Positions 1 through 5,171 of a stretch of 5,171 nucleotides of DNA are shown here, piece after piece (within the stretch, counting starts at the first letter, position 1; every line of letters begins with the position of its first letter). The notes under the pieces were generated by a model. It was not told the DNA's origin. It saw only the letters and a program-made list of their open reading frames with translations, and ran no database searches. The stretch spans positions 1 through 5,171 of the forward strand of contig JAOZNS010000192.1 in the NCBI GenBank assembly GCA_029933635.1, written 5' to 3'. The translations under genes were made by a program, and so were the position numbers. Source of the DNA: Candidatus Zixiibacteriota bacterium. GTDB taxonomy: Bacteria > Zixibacteria > MSB-5A5 > SM1-73.

Positions 1-113
1 CTTTTTCATCCAAGATAATAAACAAGGGTGGATACTATCTACCTGTTTATTTACAAATTTGATCTTATCCCTCCTCCTTCGGCAATCTCGACTCCATGGT
101 TAGCAAAACCTTC

Positions 114-139
114 ATGCTTCTTCTCGAAGCATTTTCTTT
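114..139 (+). terminator. Weak terminator-like hairpin ahead of the operon
   Basis: A 7-bp perfect stem, ATGCTTC (114-120) with GAAGCAT (126-132), closes a 5-base loop and is followed by a T-rich tract (TTTTCTTT region, 132-139). This is the layout of a rho-independent terminator read left to right, and could end a gene lying left of the window. The stem has only three G/C pairs and the T tract is interrupted by a C, so it would be weak. On the other strand it has no T tract. It may be a chance palindrome. Confidence 0.25.
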
Positions 140-156
140 GCGAAAACTTTTTTTCC

Positions 157-184
157 TTGACACCGGGGGTAAAGGGAGTATATT
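157..184 (+). promoter_or_regulatory. Sigma70-type promoter for the TPR-CHAT operon
   Basis: A perfect -35 hexamer TTGACA (157-162) is separated by 16 bases from TATATT (179-184), a 5/6 match to the -10 consensus. Transcription would start near 190-192, leaving a leader of roughly 45 bases before the ATG at 237. It is the only strong promoter-like pair seen ahead of the three-gene run, and no comparable pair was noticed at the gene junctions. The assignment assumes a housekeeping sigma factor with the usual hexamers; the spacer is one base short of the optimum. Confidence 0.6.
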
Positions 185-236
185 GATCTTATTCAGACAA
201 TAAGGCTCTTTCTTATCCTCTATCAGTGAGTCTGTG

Positions 237-3200
237 ATGAAAAGAACAATGAAACTGGCGGTTGTGTTGTCGGTTCCGATCTGGCTTCTAACGGTTGTAT
301 CTGCACCGGCACAATCATGGAAAGAACTGCTCGATAGGGCGGATTCTCTATCCAGAGCCGCCAATTATGATTCAGCCCTTGCTATCGGGAGAATATCGTT
401 AGAAGAGGCTGAGGCTCAGTTCGGGGAATCAGACACGATAGTTGCCCTGGTTTTGGATCAGATAGGGGTTTACCACTATTACCTGGCAGATTATGATCAA
501 GCTGAATCTGTATGGAAACGGGCCTTAGCCATAAGGGAGGAAGCTTTGGGCTCGGACCATCCAGACGTAGCGAAGACCCTCAACAATCTAGCGAGCTTAT
601 ACGACGATGAGGGTAGATACGCCGAGTCCGAAACCCTGCACAAACGTGCATTAACTATCAGGGAGAAGATACTTGGCCCCCAGCATCCGGATGTTGCCGC
701 CAGTCTGATCAACCTCGGAAATCTTTACTATCACCAAGGAAGATACAACGAGGGCATAACTCTACATAAACGAGCCTTGGCTTTCTTTGAGAAAGCTCTG
801 GGACCCGATCACCCTAACGTGGCTTCCAGCATGCACAATCTGGCCGATCTTTATTTTGAACAAGGAAGATACTCGGAGGCCGAACCGCTCTATGAGCGAG
901 CAATAGCTATTTCGAAAAAAAACTTTGGATCGGATCACCCTTATGTGGGTTTAAGCCTAAACAATCTGGCGAATCTCTATTACGAGCAGGGAAAATACGA
1001 TCAAGCCGAACCATTGCTTAAACGAGCGCTGGCTATCTTTAAAACAAACCTCGGTCCTGAACACCCTTTTGTGGGCTACAGCCTGAATGGTTTGGCTGAC
1101 CTTTATCATAAGCAGGGCAGATATGACGAAGCGGAAACACTCTACATACAGGCGCAAAGGGTAAGCGAAAAAAACCTGGGACCAGATCATCCTGAGGTGG
1201 CCTACAGTTTGAACAAACTGGCGGAGCTTTATCGGGATCAGGAGAAGTATTCAGAAGCCGAACCCCTCCTCAAGCGGGCTTTATCTATCTTTGAGAAAGC
1301 CGTGGGGTCAAACCATCCGGACGTGGCTATGGGATTGAACAATCTGGCAAACCTATACCGGGATCAGAACAGGTATTCCGAAGCCGAACCCCTTTATTGG
1401 CGAGCACTGGAAACCTTCGAGAAAGCCTTGGGCCCTCATCATCCCAAGGTGGCCTTGTGTCTGGAGTCATTCAGCTATTACCTTCGCCTCCAGGGAAAAA
1501 TTCAGGAGAGCTTAAAGATGGCCGAACGGGCCTTCAAGATCAGGCAGGAAAACTTTCGCGATGGTTCATCCGTAATGTCCGAAAAAGATGCTTTGATCTA
1601 TTCGCAGTTCATGCGGAATTCAGCCGAAAATTATGTTTCGATATTTCTCGATTTGGGATCAGTTGAGGATTCATTGGTCAAGAAAGCAGTCGGGGTCATC
1701 TTCTCCTCCAAGGGACAGGTATCAGATGAGATATTCGCACGCTACAAATCAGTCCTTTTCGAGGCTGACACCAATCTTTTACTGCTGGTAGATTCTTTGC
1801 GCCAGGTGCGGTTCCAGCTGTCCAGACTTTACATCGAAGGGCCAGATGAGAATCACCCGGAAAGTTACCGTCCGATGTTGGATAGTTTAAGCCAGAAGAA
1901 AGAGACGTTGGAATCGGAGCTGGCGAGGAAGAGCGCAAGCTTCCGCCGAGAGCAGGAGTTACGGGAGGTTAGTGTGCAGAAGATCCTAACCGCCTTACCC
2001 CAGAAAAGCGTCCTGGTTGAGTATCTGAAATATAGCTATCATCAACTCCAACCAGATTCGCTTATCCCTCACTACTTGGTAATCACTGCATTTCCACCGG
2101 ATAATGTCTTCATTACCGATCTGGGTAAAGCGTCAGAGATTGAGCCGTTAATCGATCGGTACCGCAGACATTTGCTAAATATTTCAAAATCCGGTCGTCT
2201 ACCATCCATCGTGAATCAAATTGATTACCAGAAGATAAATAAGTCTTTATATGAAAAAATATGGAAGCCGGTTGAAAAACAAATATCAAACAAAGAGCTG
2301 GTGTTGATTGCTCCTGATGGCGGTTTGAATCTGGTATCATTCGCTGGACTTTTAGGTGAGGAGGGGAAGTATTTAATAGAGAAATATCCGATCCATTATC
2401 TTTCCTCTGGTCGCGATTTAATCCGGCTTGGGTATGAAACTAAGCCGGGCTCAGGTCTGTTTGCGTTGGGTGACCCTGACTACAATGCCCCCGCTTCTGT
2501 CCGGCTATCAAGATCAAAAAGAAGGCTTACAGATTCGTTGTCTGAACCTGATTATCATCCATCCGGAAATGTCAGTTCTAAGTATGAGAAGCTTAAGGAC
2601 CTGATCGTTTCCCCTCTGCCTGGAACCAGATCCGAAGTTGAAAAGGTCGCTCTAAGCTTTAGGAAAAGTTCAAACGAGCGGGTCGTGACCTATTTCGGTC
2701 CAGATGCCAGCGAGGAACATTTTAAAGACCAGGCACCTGGCAACAGGGTGATTCACCTGGCAACTCATGGCTATTTCATCCAGGGTAAGAAGCGAGGTAG
2801 TATGTTGAGAAAGAGACCTGAGTCGGCCGAGAGCTACGCGGGAGAAAATCCATTGCTTCTATCGGGTTTATTCCTCGCTGGAGCCAATCTGCTTGGGAAG
2901 GATGCAGAGGAACTTGGCGCCGAAGATGGCATACTTACAGCAGAAGAGGTAACTGGTATGAATCTGGATGGAACAGAGTTGGTGGTGTTGTCAGCCTGCG
3001 AGACCGGCCTGGGAAAGGTAAGGGAAGGAGAGGGCGTTTACGGATTAAGGAGAGCTTTCCAAATGGCAGGAGCCAGAACGGTGATAAGTGCCCTTTGGCC
3101 GGTTTCGGACAAGGCGACTGCCGAGAAGATGTCACAGCTCTACGGATCAAGTGGAAAGGGGAGTCTGCCTGAGATGATGAGAGAGATTCAATTAAAGAAG

Positions 3201-3290
3201 ATAGAGGCTCTGCGCAAAAACAAACAAGTTGATCACCCCTTTAGCTGGGGAGCTTTTATAGCCTTAGGAGATTGGAGGAAAAACCCATGA
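237..3290 (+). CDS. Exported TPR-repeat protein with C-terminal CHAT (caspase-like) protease domain
   Basis: Predicted secreted or periplasmic cysteine peptidase of 1017 aa. Residues 1-25 form a signal peptide: basic start (KR, K), hydrophobic core, and an APA|Q signal peptidase I site. Residues 66-443 are TPRs of kinesin-light-chain type with a strict 42-residue period marked by HPxVA/G motifs (His-Pro pairs from 108 to 402). A helical, probably coiled-coil linker follows (about 500-580). The CHAT domain covers about 660-1014 and keeps GTRSEVE, HLATHGYF (catalytic His844), LSACETG (catalytic Cys921), the AGARTVISALWPVSD block and the closing HPFSWGAFIALGDW. CHAT proteins belong to the clan CD caspase/separase group, and TPRs commonly bind a partner that controls the peptidase. 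The dyad is intact, so activity is likely; the substrate is unknown. Start choice: GTG at 234 and ATG at 237 are adjacent, and the weak AGTGAG at 225-230 lies 6 bases from the ATG but only 3 from the GTG, so the ATG is preferred. ATG at 249 would also leave a signal peptide. The next gene overlaps its stop. Confidence 0.93.
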   Translation: MKRTMKLAVVLSVPIWLLTVVSAPAQSWKELLDRADSLSRAANYDSALAIGRISLEEAEAQFGESDTIVALVLDQIGVYHYYLADYDQAESVWKRALAIREEALGSDHPDVAKTLNNLASLYDDEGRYAESETLHKRALTIREKILGPQHPDVAASLINLGNLYYHQGRYNEGITLHKRALAFFEKALGPDHPNVASSMHNLADLYFEQGRYSEAEPLYERAIAISKKNFGSDHPYVGLSLNNLANLYYEQGKYDQAEPLLKRALAIFKTNLGPEHPFVGYSLNGLADLYHKQGRYDEAETLYIQAQRVSEKNLGPDHPEVAYSLNKLAELYRDQEKYSEAEPLLKRALSIFEKAVGSNHPDVAMGLNNLANLYRDQNRYSEAEPLYWRALETFEKALGPHHPKVALCLESFSYYLRLQGKIQESLKMAERAFKIRQENFRDGSSVMSEKDALIYSQFMRNSAENYVSIFLDLGSVEDSLVKKAVGVIFSSKGQVSDEIFARYKSVLFEADTNLLLLVDSLRQVRFQLSRLYIEGPDENHPESYRPMLDSLSQKKETLESELARKSASFRREQELREVSVQKILTALPQKSVLVEYLKYSYHQLQPDSLIPHYLVITAFPPDNVFITDLGKASEIEPLIDRYRRHLLNISKSGRLPSIVNQIDYQKINKSLYEKIWKPVEKQISNKELVLIAPDGGLNLVSFAGLLGEEGKYLIEKYPIHYLSSGRDLIRLGYETKPGSGLFALGDPDYNAPASVRLSRSKRRLTDSLSEPDYHPSGNVSSKYEKLKDLIVSPLPGTRSEVEKVALSFRKSSNERVVTYFGPDASEEHFKDQAPGNRVIHLATHGYFIQGKKRGSMLRKRPESAESYAGENPLLLSGLFLAGANLLGKDAEELGAEDGILTAEEVTGMNLDGTELVVLSACETGLGKVREGEGVYGLRRAFQMAGARTVISALWPVSDKATAEKMSQLYGSSGKGSLPEMMREIQLKKIEALRKNKQVDHPFSWGAFIALGDWRKNP
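432..1565 (+). repeat. Array of about nine in-frame 126-bp TPR-coding repeats
   Basis: The TPR part of the CHAT gene is a tandem coding repeat with a unit of exactly 126 bases (42 codons). The encoded unit resembles HPxVAxSLNNLAxLYxxQGRYxEAE plus PLYKRALAIxEKxLGPD. Eight copies keep the His-Pro pair at constant spacing; the first copy (from residue 66) is degenerate, and after residue 443 the pattern is lost. At DNA level the closest pair seen is the two units around 1230-1268 and 1356-1394, which share CGGGATCAG and GAAGCCGAACCCCT in register. This suggests recent duplication or gene conversion between neighbours. Other units have diverged in codon choice. Confidence 0.9.
3274..3278 (+). promoter_or_regulatory. 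Strong ribosome binding site GGAGG deciding the FecR-like gene start
   Basis: GGAGG at 3274-3278 lies 8 bases before the ATG at 3287, close to ideal spacing. It sits inside the last codons of the CHAT gene. It settles the start at 3287 rather than the in-frame TTG at 3272, which would lie upstream of the site. With the ATGA stop/start overlap it indicates translational coupling of the two genes. Confidence 0.85.
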
Positions 3291-4270
3291 AGCACAAAAG
3301 CAGTTCTGTTGAGAGGCAGTATAGGAGGAACTTATCTTTCCTGATCTCAGTCTTCCTTATCTGGGGATTATCGATGGGGTTTGTTATCAACTGTCTCGCT
3401 TCTGATGAAATTCGTGCCACAGTGCTTGAGATCGGGGGAAGTGCGGAATCCAAGATTTCTGGTGAGAAGACAGAACCCTTGAGACCGGGTCATTGCGTTA
3501 AAATCGGAGAGGAATTACACATAAGAGAAGGAAGCTGGGTTGTCTTAATTTTAGCTGATAGCACGGTGAGAAGATTCAACGGTCCTTCTGTCATAACCAT
3601 AGAAGAAAACATGGCAGGGGTTGAAGGAAACACCTTAGCCCGTTTGGGTTCAGCCATAGTGCAATTCCTATTTGCCCAAGATGAAGAAAGGGTCGAAGGG
3701 ATGATGGCCACCAGAACTCCGGAAAATGTGAAAGAAAACAGAAGTTACTTTCCGATTCTGCTTCATCCCGCTCCGGGTTCAAGCATTTTAAACAGACCCA
3801 CAAAGTTCAAATGGCGAAAGGTCGAAGGGGTCCCCCTTTACCGTCTGTCCATATACAGCTGGGATCGTCTCATGTGGCAGGGGACCACATCCGATTCAGA
3901 GATTGAGTGCTCTGCGAAACACTGCAATTTTCAACCAGGAGAGCAGTACTATTGGCTGGTGGAGGCTTTGATTGGCAACTCCTCCTTGAGATCCAAAGTT
4001 GGTGAGTTCAAAATTCTGCCTGGAAACGTAAGGATGGAATTGCAAAAGACCCTCGCTGATCCGAAACTTTCCCTCTCAAGCAAGATCAGGCTGTGTTTAG
4101 GTTTAAATCTCTACGATAAGGCTTTGGATCTGTTCGACTCCCAATGGAAAGGGAAACCGTTGGATCGAGATGCTTACCTTCTGCGTGCAGAAATTAGAGA
4201 AAAGATGGGGCTTCTGGAGGATGCTTTTCTCGACTACAAAAATGCATTGAACACCCTGCCTGCTGAGTAG
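3287..4270 (+). CDS. FecR-like domain protein with beta-sandwich and TPR-like C-terminus
   Basis: Exported or membrane-anchored protein of 327 aa. Residues 15-37 are a hydrophobic signal or anchor segment after a basic N-terminus; CLA|SD (cleavage after Ala38) fits signal peptidase I. Cys36 lies in VINC, which is a poor lipobox because of the Asn. Residues about 41-110 look like a FecR domain: an ATVLEIGGSAE strand, then PLRPGHCVKIGEELHIREGSW, then VVLILADSTVRRFNGPS. Residues about 155-244 read as a fibronectin-III-like beta domain (PxLLHPAPGSSI, FKWRKVEG, YRLSIYS, YYWLVEAL, VGEFKIL). The last 60 residues contain one helical TPR-like pair (AYLLRAEIREKMGLLEDAFLDYKNAL). Classical FecR is a cytoplasmic anti-sigma region followed by a membrane span; here only about 14 residues precede the hydrophobic stretch, so an anti-sigma role is unlikely. 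A binding or adaptor role beside the CHAT protein is inferred. ATG overlaps the upstream stop as ATGA. Confidence 0.85.
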   Translation: MKHKSSSVERQYRRNLSFLISVFLIWGLSMGFVINCLASDEIRATVLEIGGSAESKISGEKTEPLRPGHCVKIGEELHIREGSWVVLILADSTVRRFNGPSVITIEENMAGVEGNTLARLGSAIVQFLFAQDEERVEGMMATRTPENVKENRSYFPILLHPAPGSSILNRPTKFKWRKVEGVPLYRLSIYSWDRLMWQGTTSDSEIECSAKHCNFQPGEQYYWLVEALIGNSSLRSKVGEFKILPGNVRMELQKTLADPKLSLSSKIRLCLGLNLYDKALDLFDSQWKGKPLDRDAYLLRAEIREKMGLLEDAFLDYKNALNTLPAE

Positions 4271-4287
4271 AGTAGCAAAGAATCTCC

Positions 4288-5171
4288 ATGTTAAGAGTTT
4301 TCCTGAGCGTGCCTTTTCGATTTGGGTTGACCCTTCTTCTGGGAATACTTTTTGCCCTTTTTTGTTTTCGCTTCGGATGGTTCAACAGAATTGATCTGAA
4401 CATATATGATTTAGGACTGAATGTCCGACCCCAGGTCGAATCGCAGTCTGACATCGCGGTCATTGCCATTGATAGATACTCCAGGGAAAAGAGCTTTCGA
4501 CCTCCACATTTTCCCATATCTAATCATATAGATGAACATGCGCTGGTTATTCGCCGGCTGAAAGCCGCTGGTGCCAAAGTCATAGCTTTTGACATCCTAT
4601 TTGACCAACTGAATCCCAACCTGGATTTGAGGTCTTTTGTTTCAGCTTTGGCTGAGGCGAAGAATGTCATATTGGCTGGGGTAATCGAAAGCCAAAAGTT
4701 GAAGATGAAGTTAAAGACCACATCCATTCAGGAAGAACGCATGGTATTGCCTCCTTCAAAAATCCCTTCTTCACTATATCAGGTAGGCTTGGTCAATATG
4801 CCCTTGGGACCTGATCAGGTGACCAGAGAATCTTACTTTGGTAGAAATTTCCAAAAAGAGTGGTATCCTTCCTTGCCAACAGCTATGGTCTCAGCATTCT
4901 TGGGAGAAAAAACATCTGAAATGAGGACGAGTAAGCCGTTTTACATAGACTACTCATCGCCCAAGGACGGGTTCATCACCATCCCCTATGCAGATGTTTT
5001 ACAGAAGGAAGGCTGGCAAAACCTGGTGAATGGACGTATTGCGTTAGTTGGCGTGGTGGAAAATGGCTTAAGCGACACTTACAAGTCACCGATCTCTAAT
5101 TTACCCGGAGCCGCCCAGAGCCATAAACTTCCCGGGGTGCTTATCTTAGCTTATGCTGCGCACACTTTGTT
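4288..5171 (+). CDS. CHASE2-domain transmembrane sensor protein (3' end beyond window)
   Basis: Open frame from ATG 4288 to the right edge, 294 codons seen with no stop. An in-frame TAG at 4273-4275 bars an earlier start. No clear ribosome binding site precedes it, so translation may be coupled to the gene ending 17 bases upstream. Residues about 11-30 form a transmembrane segment. The rest matches a CHASE2 extracytoplasmic sensor: YDLGLNVRP (40-48), DIAVIAIDRYS (55-65), RLKAAGAKVIAFDILFDQ (90-107), YIDYSSPKDGFITIPYADVL (219-238), GRIALVGVVENGLSDTYKSP (249-268) and KLPGVLILAYAAHTL (280-294). In the family, CHASE2 is normally followed by several transmembrane helices and then a cytoplasmic output such as an adenylate/guanylate cyclase, histidine kinase, GGDEF or Ser/Thr kinase domain; that part is not visible. 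The WPWPR-type motif usual after the first IDD strand is replaced here by RPPHFPIS (71-78). The ligand is unknown. Confidence 0.88.
   Translation, partial: MLRVFLSVPFRFGLTLLLGILFALFCFRFGWFNRIDLNIYDLGLNVRPQVESQSDIAVIAIDRYSREKSFRPPHFPISNHIDEHALVIRRLKAAGAKVIAFDILFDQLNPNLDLRSFVSALAEAKNVILAGVIESQKLKMKLKTTSIQEERMVLPPSKIPSSLYQVGLVNMPLGPDQVTRESYFGRNFQKEWYPSLPTAMVSAFLGEKTSEMRTSKPFYIDYSSPKDGFITIPYADVLQKEGWQNLVNGRIALVGVVENGLSDTYKSPISNLPGAAQSHKLPGVLILAYAAHTL

Noticed and set aside
70..78. CCTCCTCC, the complement of a strong ribosome binding site, suggesting a minus-strand gene leaving the left edge
   Set aside because: No ATG or GTG lies at suitable distance, and the nearest TTG is followed at once by a stop codon.
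1..103. Plus-strand frame open from the left edge to TAG at 101-103, just before the hairpin, as a possible end of an upstream gene
   Set aside because: Only 33 codons are visible, with no family signature. Another frame is open from the edge to 62, so the frame cannot be chosen.
65..364. 99-aa minus-strand open frame across the promoter and start of the CHAT gene
   Set aside because: It overlaps the signal-peptide coding region and the promoter, has no recognisable domain, and lacks a convincing ribosome binding site.
1397..1666. 89-aa plus-strand open frame inside the CHAT gene
   Set aside because: It is an out-of-frame shadow of the last TPR and linker coding region, with no domain of its own.
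3272..3286. TTG at 3272 as start of the FecR-like gene
   Set aside because: The GGAGG site at 3274-3278 would then lie within the coding region. ATG 3287 has ideal spacing to it and the typical ATGA overlap.
237..3290. TPR-CHAT protein as a type III-E CRISPR (Craspase) component
   Set aside because: There is no CRISPR array or Cas gene in the window, and the protein carries a signal peptide unsuitable for a cytoplasmic effector.
4194..4517. 107-aa minus-strand open frame across the FecR-CHASE2 junction
   Set aside because: It lies antisense to two well-supported genes, is low-complexity and basic, and has no known motif.

Overview
The window holds three genes read in the same direction: two complete, and a third cut by the right edge. 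Base composition looks moderate by eye. The combination of an exported TPR-CHAT protein, a FecR-domain protein and a CHASE2 protein recalls genomes of uncultivated FCB-type or related candidate phyla, and also cyanobacteria. There is no ribosomal or other marker gene, so the taxonomic suggestion is weak inference only.

Layout: positions 1-236 are a leader/intergenic region. It holds a weak terminator-like hairpin (114-139) and a good sigma70-type promoter (TTGACA at 157-162, 16-base spacer, TATATT at 179-184). Gene 1 (237-3290) encodes a secreted or periplasmic protein of 1017 aa: signal peptide, an array of about nine 42-residue kinesin-light-chain-type TPRs, a helical linker, and a C-terminal CHAT (caspase/separase-like) protease domain with an intact His/Cys dyad. 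Gene 2 (3287-4270) overlaps gene 1 by the 4-base ATGA and has a strong GGAGG ribosome binding site inside the end of gene 1. Its product has an N-terminal membrane/signal segment, a FecR-like domain, a probable fibronectin-III-like beta domain and a short TPR-like C-terminus. Gene 3 (4288 to beyond 5171) starts 17 bases later and encodes a transmembrane protein with an extracytoplasmic CHASE2 sensor domain. Its C-terminal output domain lies outside the window.

The overlap, the short spacing and the single upstream promoter point to one operon. All three products have N-terminal export or membrane segments, so they should meet outside the cytoplasmic membrane. A reasonable inference is an envelope sensing system: the TPR-CHAT protein as a regulated peptidase, the FecR-like protein as an adaptor or substrate, and the CHASE2 protein as the transmembrane receptor passing a signal inward. 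None of these partnerships is proven by the sequence. No RNA genes, CRISPR arrays or insertion sequences were seen.
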